Assembly (NCBI GenBank): GCA_964486555.1
Contig: CAZANP010000020.1
Coordinates: forward strand, 1 to 28,449
Origin: 4484-232 sp964486555
GTDB taxonomy: Bacteria > Thermotogota > Thermotogae > Thermotogales > Thermotogaceae
Length of the DNA: 28,449 nucleotides
Direction of reading: 5' to 3'
The notes under the pieces were generated by a model. It worked only from the letters and a program-made list of their open reading frames with translations. It had not been told where the DNA came from and searched no databases. The translations under genes and the position numbers were made by a program. Below, one piece after another: positions 7,807 to 13,992 of the stretch; the stretch's first letter is position 1, and each line of letters opens with the position of its first letter.

Positions 7807-8426
7807 TCCTGAAGATATTAGGAGTTGTATTTCTCATAGTACTCTTCATAACCATGATCATGCACTTTCCAAGTTTCTCAAAGGTTGATTACGAGAAAAT
7901 TGATAAATTGAAGACTTCTATACCCAATCTCGTAACGTTGATTTATCTGAGAAATAGGTTCTACGACACCATATTCGAGGTCATGGTGTTTTCATTGGCG
8001 ATTCTGGGTATAGGACTCCATTCGTCCAACCTGATGCCACCTATCAATCGAAGAGTGATAAGAGATGTTTCAACGAGACTTTTCACAAGATACATATCGT
8101 TCTTCGTATTCCTGGGATCAGCGTACCTTGCACTGTGGGGCCACAAAAGCCCTGGAGGTGGATTCTCAGCTGGTGTTGCCGGAGGAACGGGGTTGCTGCT
8201 TCTTGGTATGACAGAAGAATTCGATGTTTTCGAGAAAAAACTCGAAAAATTCCGTGTTCATGTTATAGAAAGGATTTTCCTCTTTTTTGTTATACTTTCC
8301 TTCATAATAACATCTTTGCAGGGAATAGATCTAATAGTCCCAACTAATTTCATGATATATTTAAAAGTGAGTTTCGGAACATGGATTTTAATATATTCAC
8401 TCATAAAACATAGGGGGATATTCTAA
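7803..8426 (+). CDS. mrpB: MbhE-MrpB fusion antiporter subunit
   Basis: The 207-residue membrane protein has an N-terminal part (about 1-75) resembling MbhE, the extreme C terminus of MrpA: a helix, a loop with Pro, then YLRNRFYDTIFEVMVFSLAIL. The remainder is MrpB/MbhF: LFTRYISFFVFLGSAYLALWG, the glycine-rich GHKSPGGGFSAGVAGG near 113-128, and two more helices. In Mbh-type clusters these are separate genes (E and F); here they are one. ATG 7803 overlaps the previous stop (ATGA) and follows GGAGGGG. Together with the previous gene this supplies the MrpA C-terminal parts, but nothing here corresponds to the large NuoL-like N-terminal half of MrpA. Confidence 0.85.
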   Translation: MILKILGVVFLIVLFITMIMHFPSFSKVDYEKIDKLKTSIPNLVTLIYLRNRFYDTIFEVMVFSLAILGIGLHSSNLMPPINRRVIRDVSTRLFTRYISFFVFLGSAYLALWGHKSPGGGFSAGVAGGTGLLLLGMTEEFDVFEKKLEKFRVHVIERIFLFFVILSFIITSLQGIDLIVPTNFMIYLKVSFGTWILIYSLIKHRGIF

Positions 8427-8427
8427 C

Positions 8428-9447
8428 ATGGAAGAGTACAGACTCCTTGTCAAAAGAATAATAATGTTTATAGGACTCATCGCCATCGTGTTTGCTCTTG
8501 GAACCATCGGTTACATGATAATTGAAAAGTGGCCTTTCATCGAATCACTTTTCATGACGGCTATAACGATATCGACCGTTGGATATAGCTTACCGGAGCA
8601 GATAAGCAACGCCGGTAAGATATTCTCAATGATACTCATATTGAGTGGCGTTAGTATCGTCCTGTATGGTATATCCAGTGTTACTTCGATATTCCTGGAA
8701 GGAGACTTACAAAAGTACCTCACTTTGAGGAGGAGGATGAAGATGATAGAGAAACTGAAGGATCATCATATAATCGTCGGTGTTGGAAGAACGGGAAGAC
8801 ACATCGTCTCAGAATTTCTGAGATCCGGAGAACCATTTGTCGTCATCGATGTGGACGAAGAGAAAATAAAACACCTGGAAACGCTCTTTGATAAGGAATT
8901 TCCCTACGTTGTCGGGGATGCATCTGACGAGGATACACTCGTTAAAGCGGGAGTGAGACGTGCAAAATCCTTGATAACAACGTTACCCGACGATACAAAA
9001 AACGTTTTCGTTGTTTTGAGTGCAAGGACCATGAATCCAAGGCTGAACATAATTTCAAGGGCATCCGATGCTTCTGCCATGAGAAAACTCCTCTATGCTG
9101 GCGTTACAAGCGTGGTTACCATATCGGAGATAGCAGGAGTTAGAATGGCTATGATGGCGGTCAATCCCGATCTTATATCGTTCTTGGATGTTGTCACGTT
9201 CTCTGGTGAAAGGAATTTGAGGATGGAACTCATAAAGGTGCCAGAGAATAGTCCCATTGTTGGGAAGACCCTGGCGGAACTTCAGATACCGCAGCGAACG
9301 GGATTGATCATAATCTCAATGAGAAAGGGGGGAAACTACATATTCAATCCAAAGGGAGATACTAAAATCGAAGCGGGGAACGCTCTGGTCGTTCTCGGTG
9401 ATCTTGAGGGTGTGAACAAGATGAAAGAGATTGTGGAAAAGGGATAA
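8428..9447 (+). CDS. MthK-like RCK-gated potassium channel
   Basis: The 339-residue protein has two transmembrane helices (about 8-32 and 64-90) around a pore loop with filter ITISTVGYSLP (residues 47-56), a cytoplasmic RCK_N Rossmann domain from about 113 (IIVGVGRTGRHI, then VVIDVDEE with an acidic residue at the end of strand 2, VVGDASDEDTL) and an RCK_C domain from about 245 to the end. This is the MthK plan: a potassium channel opened by ligand binding to the RCK ring. The usual filter TVGYG is TVGYS. ATG 8428 follows TAGGGGGATA and is one base after mrpB, so channel and antiporter are probably co-expressed. A strong internal ribosome binding site with ATG at codon 106 could give free RCK subunits. 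Confidence 0.9.
   Translation: MEEYRLLVKRIIMFIGLIAIVFALGTIGYMIIEKWPFIESLFMTAITISTVGYSLPEQISNAGKIFSMILILSGVSIVLYGISSVTSIFLEGDLQKYLTLRRRMKMIEKLKDHHIIVGVGRTGRHIVSEFLRSGEPFVVIDVDEEKIKHLETLFDKEFPYVVGDASDEDTLVKAGVRRAKSLITTLPDDTKNVFVVLSARTMNPRLNIISRASDASAMRKLLYAGVTSVVTISEIAGVRMAMMAVNPDLISFLDVVTFSGERNLRMELIKVPENSPIVGKTLAELQIPQRTGLIIISMRKGGNYIFNPKGDTKIEAGNALVVLGDLEGVNKMKEIVEKG
8727..8745 (+). promoter_or_regulatory. Internal ribosome binding site and ATG at the pore/RCK junction
   Basis: GAGGAGGAGG at 8727-8736 stands 6 bases before an in-frame ATG at 8743-8745, codon 106 of the channel, just before the RCK domain. The purine run encodes the arginines of RRRMKM, which could explain it by coding alone. 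MthK has an established internal start at Met107 that makes the free RCK subunits of its gating ring, and the match in position is close. Confidence 0.5.
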
Positions 9448-9862
9448 TCGGAAATTCAAAAGAGTGTTTGCCCACGTTCAAACGCCACAGGTATTCGACT
9501 AGACTGAAAGATACAGACTCTTCACCTTCATACAGGACGTTGTTTCCTTCTCCATCTGATTTTCTAACCACTTTCCAAGTATCTCCCACGTTTTTAACAA
9601 CGTATGTTATCCGTTTTCCAGATTTGCTCAGGAAATGAAGCGAATCATCCGTTATTTCCAAGAATTTAGAGCACTCTTTCATATATTCCGTTCCAACATA
9701 GTCTATGAGAAACATCTTATCCATGATCTTCTGAGTTTTATTTATCACCAGAAACGATCCTTTCAGCACCGTTCTTATGAGCAGGAGAGATACGAATGTG
9801 AAGATGAGGGATAAAAACAACACGATGAGGATCTCAACGTAGGTGAAACCAAGATGCACCAC
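9362..9862 (-). CDS. Pilin-like protein with class III signal (prepilin N-terminus)
   Basis: The protein starts with a very short leader, then G/FTYVE followed by a long hydrophobic helix (ILIVLFLSLIFTFVSLLLI). This matches the type IV prepilin/pseudopilin cleavage site exactly: Gly at -1, Phe at +1, Glu at +5. The rest (166 residues in all) is a small globular domain with no cysteine pair obvious and no named family I recognise; it may be a minor pilin or type II secretion pseudopilin. Start GTG 9862 (or 9859) is within the 3' strand of the SRP RNA terminal helix, and its purine-rich leader (GAGGGTGGGAGC) is also SRP RNA. The last 28 codons overlap the potassium channel gene on the other strand. 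No other pilus gene is in the window. Confidence 0.75.
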   Translation of the reverse strand: MVHLGFTYVEILIVLFLSLIFTFVSLLLIRTVLKGSFLVINKTQKIMDKMFLIDYVGTEYMKECSKFLEITDDSLHFLSKSGKRITYVVKNVGDTWKVVRKSDGEGNNVLYEGEESVSFSLVEYLWRLNVGKHSFEFPIIPFPQSLSSCSHPQDHRERPERSPLRF

Positions 9863-10128
9863 GCTCCCACCCTCGACCTCTCCGAACCGGCCCGTACACG
9901 ACCCAGAAGCTCCAGTTGGGCTACCCCACGGCACACAGGGAATCCCGCTTATGGCTGCTCCCTCCCGGGCCTGACCAGGTTCACGGGCCCCTGTTGCGTG
10001 GGACCCAACCTTCATCACCCCCAGGTCGTGCCGTTTTCCGACCCGGAGGGCCTCAGGTGGGCTGTCGGCCCCGCATATGGCGGATTTCGGGTTCAGGGGA
10101 CCGCCAACCCCCCGCCTAGCGTGGTGCA
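9855..10128 (-). ncRNA. ffs: Signal recognition particle RNA, large bacterial type with Alu domain
   Basis: On the minus strand, 9953-9976 contains the SRP domain IV core: GGTCAGG, a GGGA (GNRA-type) tetraloop closed by CC/GG pairs, and GGAGCAGCC. This is what Ffh binds. The 5' part (about 10115-10070) has the Alu-domain pattern GGGGGTTGGCGGTCCCC and GAACCCGAAAT with a CCGCCATATGCGGGG hairpin, as in Bacillus-type scRNA. The ends form a perfect 11-base inverted repeat: minus-strand TGCACCACGCT at 10128-10118 pairs with AGCGTGGTGCA at 9865-9855. The length of about 274 nt fits the large bacterial class. Exact mature ends are inferred from the pairing. The G+C content is far above that of the neighbours, as expected for structural RNA in a hyperthermophile. 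Confidence 0.93.
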
Positions 10129-10133
10129 AATAT

Positions 10134-10161
10134 ATTTTACTCCAGCACAAAAGTTTTTCAA
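10134..10161 (-). promoter_or_regulatory. Promoter of the SRP RNA
   Basis: Read on the minus strand, a -35 box TTGAAA (10161-10156), a 16-base spacer and a -10 box TAAAAT (10139-10134) stand about 6 bases before the predicted 5' end of the SRP RNA. The -35 lies just after the cupin stop codon, so the RNA can be made independently of the upstream protein genes. Confidence 0.7.
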
Positions 10162-10164
10162 GGA

Positions 10165-10434
10165 TCAGAAAAGATTGTAGTGTTTTCTCACGGGTTCTAT
10201 GACCTTCCATCTGCACTTCAATCCTTTGGGAAAAGTCACGAGATCTCCTTTCCCCACGACCACTTTCTTTCCATCTTCAGTCGTAACTTCCACTTTCCCT
10301 TCGAGGAAGTAGCAGGTTTCGTTCGTATCGTAGTACCAGTCGAATTCACTCACTTCCTTCTCCCAAATGGGCCAGTTCTTCACTCCCATCTCTTCTAACT
10401 TCTTTTCATCCGGTTTTTCAACCTTTATTTCCAT
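10165..10434 (-). CDS. Small single-domain cupin (TM1112-like)
   Basis: The 89-residue protein is a compact beta-barrel of the Cupin_3/DUF861 type. Visible marks are WPIWEKEVSEFDWYYDTNETCYFLEGKVEV across cupin motif 1, with an acidic Asp/Glu pattern in place of the classical His pair, and GDLVTFPKGLKCRWKV for motif 2. It resembles the structurally characterised but functionally unassigned T. maritima protein TM1112, from memory. The start ATG 10434 follows AGGAGGTGGGAGA, and the gene overlaps the preceding PP-loop gene by 17 bases, so the two are coupled. The reaction is unknown. Confidence 0.85.
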   Translation of the reverse strand: MEIKVEKPDEKKLEEMGVKNWPIWEKEVSEFDWYYDTNETCYFLEGKVEVTTEDGKKVVVGKGDLVTFPKGLKCRWKVIEPVRKHYNLF

Positions 10435-11371
10435 TCTCCCACCTCCTGTATCCTACTACCTGGAAAGTTCTCAATCTATTGTTTTTAGATTCTCTCCATC
10501 TTACCACAACTTTCCGAGAAAATTCTGGTTGCAACCTTCCTTTCAATATCCACTCTCTGGATGATTCATTCCTGTATATTGAGGGACTCGCTACTACATC
10601 TAGCTCTATGGAAGTATCCACAAAAAACACTTCGTCTATCACTTCTACACTCTTCAGCGCTTCTTTCACTTTGTCTTTCAAAAAATCAGGAGGGTCGGGT
10701 TTCAAATTAACAAGCGCTATGTTCTTCGAAAGGGGCCCTATTATCTTGACGTTGGCTAAATCTGCTTTGAATCCCTCCTCATTCAGAATGGATAGGAGCA
10801 ACTCGTTTGCCACAGAAACCGCTCGTCCATGATACTCTTGTTTCACCAGCATCTTCAGAAGATGTTTCAGCTTGCAACCTTCTCTATTTCTGGATTCTCC
10901 AATTTTCTTTATCTGAACACCAAAGTAATCCAACATTTCTCTTATATCTTTTTTATCGAATTCCAGGAGGGGAGTATAAACCCCTTGATGGAACTTTAAA
11001 TTGGTTTTTCCCCAGCTGTCGGATTTGTTCGCTCCACTTACAACGATTCTTCCCTTGGCATACTCCTTTACGAGGCCCAGTTTTACGAGTTTGGTACAGG
11101 CGTTACATGACGGTCCATGCTTCCATATGGATCTCTGTCTTTCACTACCATCTATGTAGGTGTGTTTAAAACCGTATTTTCCTGAAAATTCTCTGATGAT
11201 ATCTTCTGTCCTGCTGTACGTGAATTCTCCAAAATGGACTGTTACGAGCTCTACTCTATCCTTTCCCAAAGCTTCTTTCATAAGGAGAGCAACGAGTGAA
11301 CTATCCTCGCCTCCTGAAAATGCAACGATGACTTTTTCATCCTTCACCGTCTCTCTTATCTCATCTATCAA
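10418..11371 (-). CDS. PP-loop ATP pyrophosphatase with three cysteines (LarE/TtcA-like)
   Basis: The N-terminal domain has the PP-loop SGGEDSS (residues 19-25), which binds ATP and releases pyrophosphate, and continues with the family pattern VTVHFGEF and VVSGANKSDSW. Three cysteines, Cys89 and Cys92 (SCNAC) and Cys166 (EGCKL), have the CxxC...C spacing of iron-sulfur-dependent sulfur transferases such as TtcA/TtuA and some LarE proteins, so a sulfur-insertion role on RNA or a cofactor is likely. The C-terminal 120 residues are not recognised. The listed start is TTG 11371, five bases after the previous stop, but it has no good ribosome binding site; an ATT at 11398 has a strong one (GGGAGG at 11412-11407) and adds nine residues. 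The 3' end overlaps the cupin gene. Confidence 0.75.
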   Translation of the reverse strand: MIDEIRETVKDEKVIVAFSGGEDSSLVALLMKEALGKDRVELVTVHFGEFTYSRTEDIIREFSGKYGFKHTYIDGSERQRSIWKHGPSCNACTKLVKLGLVKEYAKGRIVVSGANKSDSWGKTNLKFHQGVYTPLLEFDKKDIREMLDYFGVQIKKIGESRNREGCKLKHLLKMLVKQEYHGRAVSVANELLLSILNEEGFKADLANVKIIGPLSKNIALVNLKPDPPDFLKDKVKEALKSVEVIDEVFFVDTSIELDVVASPSIYRNESSREWILKGRLQPEFSRKVVVRWRESKNNRLRTFQVVGYRRWENGNKG

Positions 11372-11376
11372 TTTCT

Positions 11377-11853
11377 CTATATTTTCTTTAGCTCGAATTT
11401 CACATTCCTCCCATCGATCGTCAGGATCCCGAATGTTCCTCTTTTAGTTGCAGCACCTGGATTTAGGAATCGAACCCCGTTTTCTATGCTGTCTTCGAAT
11501 TCATGTGTATGACCGAAAAGTATGATATCGGGTTTCTCTTTGAAATGAGATAATATCCTTTTTTTAATACCCCATGGTGCTCCCCATCCATGACACAATC
11601 CTAGAGTTACCCCTTCAATCTGAAGAAGAGTGGAAAAGGGTAGATAATCTTTGACATCCGGGAAATCCATGTTACCGTGAACTCCGTAAAAATTTTTTGT
11701 GCTTTTTTTGAGAATCATCACGGTGTCTATATCGACGAAATCACCGAGGGCTATGATACCATCACAGTTCTCGAGCTCTTCAAAAACGATAGCAGGTATC
11801 TCATCTTGCCTTGTTGGTATATGGGTATCCGATATCACGAGATATCTCTTCAT
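11377..11853 (-). CDS. YfcE/MJ0936-family metallophosphodiesterase
   Basis: The 158-residue protein has the metal-binding blocks SDTHIP near residue 8, ALGDFVD, VHGNMDFPD, CHGWG, and FGHTHEFE followed by FLNPGA. This is the two-metal phosphodiesterase fold of the Metallophos_2 family. It is shorter than the paralogue at 2343 and differs around the active site (HGWG for HGDQ). ATG 11853 is preceded by AGGGGTGATTCC, which overlaps the end of panC, four bases upstream. The true substrate is unknown. Confidence 0.87.
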   Translation of the reverse strand: MKRYLVISDTHIPTRQDEIPAIVFEELENCDGIIALGDFVDIDTVMILKKSTKNFYGVHGNMDFPDVKDYLPFSTLLQIEGVTLGLCHGWGAPWGIKKRILSHFKEKPDIILFGHTHEFEDSIENGVRFLNPGAATKRGTFGILTIDGRNVKFELKKI

Positions 11854-11857
11854 GGAA

Positions 11858-12703
11858 TCACCCCTGAACGATCACGTTATCTATCAATCTGGCTTTCCCA
11901 ACCCAACATGCGATAGCTACGATCACTTTCCCCTCAATGTGTTTCACAGGTTCCAGAGTTTCCTCATCAACTATCTCAACGTAATCTATTTTTACCTTAT
12001 CGTACCTGGAGAGAAATTCTTTCATGGCGCTCTTTACAACCCCTGCATCTCTTTCTCCACTTTTTATAAGATTCTCGGCCAGTTTCAAAGAGTTGTAAAG
12101 GGCAAGAGCTTGTACTCTTTCATCATCGGAAAGGTAAATGTTCCGTGAGCTCATAGCAAGGCCATCATGTTCTCTCACTATCGGGCATTCCACCAGTTCA
12201 ACATCCATGTTCAGATCTCTAACCATTCTCTTTATGACTCTGAATTGTTGAGCGTCTTTTTGACCGAAATACGCTCTGGTGGGGTGAACTATGTTGAAAA
12301 GCTTCGTAACGATGGTACATACCCCTCTGAAATGGCCAGGCCTTGATTTTCCACAAAGATACCTGGAAAGTTTTGTTTCCTCGACGTACGTTGAGAAATC
12401 CTTTGGATACATCTCCTCAACTGGTGGGTGGAATACAACATCAACGTTTAATTCTTTCAGAAGCTTCACATCTCTTTCGAAATCCCTTGGATAACTTTCA
12501 TAATCCTCGTTGGGGCCAAATTGGGTAGGGTTTACGAATATACTCACAACCACTATATCGTTTTCTTCCCGCGCCCTTTTCACAAGCGAAAGATGTCCTT
12601 CGTGAAGAAAACCCATGGTTGGTACGAATCCTATCGTTTTATTCTCTTTCAAATACTTTTTGGAGAGCTCTTTCATATCCTTGACCTTCTCCACGATTAC
12701 CAA
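11858..12703 (-). CDS. panC: Pantothenate synthetase (pantoate-beta-alanine ligase)
   Basis: The enzyme joins pantoate and beta-alanine using ATP, the last step of pantothenate (vitamin B5) synthesis. It has PTMGFLHEGHLSL with the HIGH-like HEGH, VSIFVNPTQFGPNEDYESYP, GHFRGVCTIVTKLFN, FGQKDAQQ and the MSSRN (KMSKS-like) segment. The predicted length of 281 residues matches the usual size. The start is taken at TTG 12703, since GGGGTGATC precedes it at proper spacing and it gives the usual N terminus; an in-frame GTG at 12712 overlaps that ribosome binding site. No panB or panD is in the window. Confidence 0.95.
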   Translation of the reverse strand: MVIVEKVKDMKELSKKYLKENKTIGFVPTMGFLHEGHLSLVKRAREENDIVVVSIFVNPTQFGPNEDYESYPRDFERDVKLLKELNVDVVFHPPVEEMYPKDFSTYVEETKLSRYLCGKSRPGHFRGVCTIVTKLFNIVHPTRAYFGQKDAQQFRVIKRMVRDLNMDVELVECPIVREHDGLAMSSRNIYLSDDERVQALALYNSLKLAENLIKSGERDAGVVKSAMKEFLSRYDKVKIDYVEIVDEETLEPVKHIEGKVIVAIACWVGKARLIDNVIVQG

Positions 12704-12708
12704 TCCGA

Positions 12709-13221
12709 TCACCCCTTGTTGTACTTTTCACATATTATCTCATCGGGATCACATTCGGTTTTTTCTAGCATCTTCAAAACCATCTCGCCTATTGGATTCT
12801 CTATCCCCGCCAGAAAATCCGCGGTATGAAGGTGCAGACATTTAACGATTCTGGGATCTTTTATACCACCAGTTCCAGATTTTACAAGGACATCCCATTG
12901 AACCTCCTTCGGCAGAATCTTCACTCTCTTTCTCCTCACCTCTTCATGAGCTTTTCTCACTTTTTCGAAGAATTCTTTATCGCTCTTTATCCTATCTTCA
13001 AATTTCTTTATCCATCCTTCACTCTCCAGTCTGGATATCTCCCTTCTCAAGAAGATACATGTCAGCCAGTATAGAGTAGGAAAAGGCTTCCCATCTTTCA
13101 GAGGGAAACTCTCTACAACGACTGGATACCCATATTTACATCTCTTCACCACTCTTCTCAGATTCGTCACCTTTCTCCCAAGCTGCTTTTCGACGATCTC
13201 TTCATCAGAAAGCAAATCCAA
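12709..13221 (-). CDS. DUF501 family protein
   Basis: The 170-residue cytoplasmic protein shows the DUF501 pattern: a basic N-terminal segment, RRVVKRCKYGYPVVVESFPL, then DGKPFPTLYWLTCIFLRREISRLES, and a late DPRIVKCLHLHTADFLAG with a His pair that looks like a metal or catalytic site. The function of the family is unknown. The start is TTG 13221 with GGAGG only four bases upstream; TTG 13215 is an alternative. It overlaps the last 55 bases of prmA and ends five bases before the preferred panC start. Confidence 0.8.
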   Translation of the reverse strand: MDLLSDEEIVEKQLGRKVTNLRRVVKRCKYGYPVVVESFPLKDGKPFPTLYWLTCIFLRREISRLESEGWIKKFEDRIKSDKEFFEKVRKAHEEVRRKRVKILPKEVQWDVLVKSGTGGIKDPRIVKCLHLHTADFLAGIENPIGEMVLKMLEKTECDPDEIICEKYNKG

Positions 13222-13991
13222 TCATCCTCCACTTTTTTATCTGCAAGTGTCCACCCCTTCGACCTCGCCTTATCAAGTAAAATCTTCTCCTTCTCTTTAG
13301 TTATGCCAGATAATATAAGAATCGTCTTGCTATGGGACACTCTGTGAACATCCTCTAGCAACTCGAGTAAGATCTCTGGCAATATGTTGGCTGCTATCAT
13401 ATCGTATTTCCCTTTTACTTTCTCGAGCAGGTTGGATTCCAGCACGTCTATTTTAACGTCGTTTCTGAGCGCATTTTCAATAGCAATCCCCACAACTTGC
13501 GGATCTATATCCACAGCTAAAACTTTTCCTGCTCCAAGCTTTTTCGCAACAATCGATAATATCCCTGTTCCGCATCCAACATCAAGGAAAGTCATACCAT
13601 TCTTGATATTCTCCACGATAAATGATAAAGCCATCCTTGTGGTGGGATGATATCCTGTTCCAAAAGCGAGGCCAGGCGTCAGTTTGATAACAATTCTGTC
13701 CTCGTCTTCCAATACATCTGAAGGATCGACAACGATGTTTGGTGCCACTTCGAAGGGCTTCAAAAGGTCTTTGGGGAACCAGTCACTAGGAAGGATTTCT
13801 TTTTCCTGAACGAATTCGAGGTTCATTTCTCTCAAAAAATCAGGAATGTCTTCTCCAGGATTCAGATAGATTTTTAAAAATGTTCCCTCTTCTTCCTCCT
13901 CTATGGAAAATATAAAAAAATTCTCTTCATACATACGCTCCACTACTCTTTCAATCTCATCTGATACCTTGAAAACGATCTCCCTAAACAT
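13167..13991 (-). CDS. prmA: Ribosomal protein L11 methyltransferase
   Basis: The enzyme trimethylates ribosomal protein L11 using S-adenosylmethionine. A small N-terminal domain (about 1-85) precedes a Rossmann methyltransferase domain with IVIKLTPGLAFGTGYHPTTRM, the SAM-binding LDVGCGTGILSI, AVDIDPQ and the AANILPEILLEL motif where NILA/P is typical. ATG 13991 is one base after the stop of the deacetylase-like gene; an earlier in-frame ATG at 14012 overlaps that gene and adds seven unrelated residues. The C terminus runs past the usual MKRS end by eight residues (SKSSLGER), overlapping the DUF501 gene. Confidence 0.93.
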   Translation of the reverse strand: MFREIVFKVSDEIERVVERMYEENFFIFSIEEEEEGTFLKIYLNPGEDIPDFLREMNLEFVQEKEILPSDWFPKDLLKPFEVAPNIVVDPSDVLEDEDRIVIKLTPGLAFGTGYHPTTRMALSFIVENIKNGMTFLDVGCGTGILSIVAKKLGAGKVLAVDIDPQVVGIAIENALRNDVKIDVLESNLLEKVKGKYDMIAANILPEILLELLEDVHRVSHSKTILILSGITKEKEKILLDKARSKGWTLADKKVEDDWICFLMKRSSKSSLGER

Positions 13992-13992
13992 A

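Noticed and set aside
9854..10180. Open frames on the plus strand and the upstream extension of the pilin frame across 9863-10216
   Set aside because: They read through the SRP RNA, whose high G+C leaves stop codons scarce; the predicted proteins have no family features.
11466..11479. GGAATCGAACCCCG, like a tRNA T-arm on the minus strand
   Set aside because: It encodes part of ENGVRFLNPG in the phosphodiesterase gene; no acceptor stem, D-arm or anticodon arm can be found at the right distance.
12703..12712. GTG 12712 as panC start
   Set aside because: It falls inside the ribosome binding sequence GGGGTGATC; TTG 12703 has the right spacing and gives the usual PanC N terminus.
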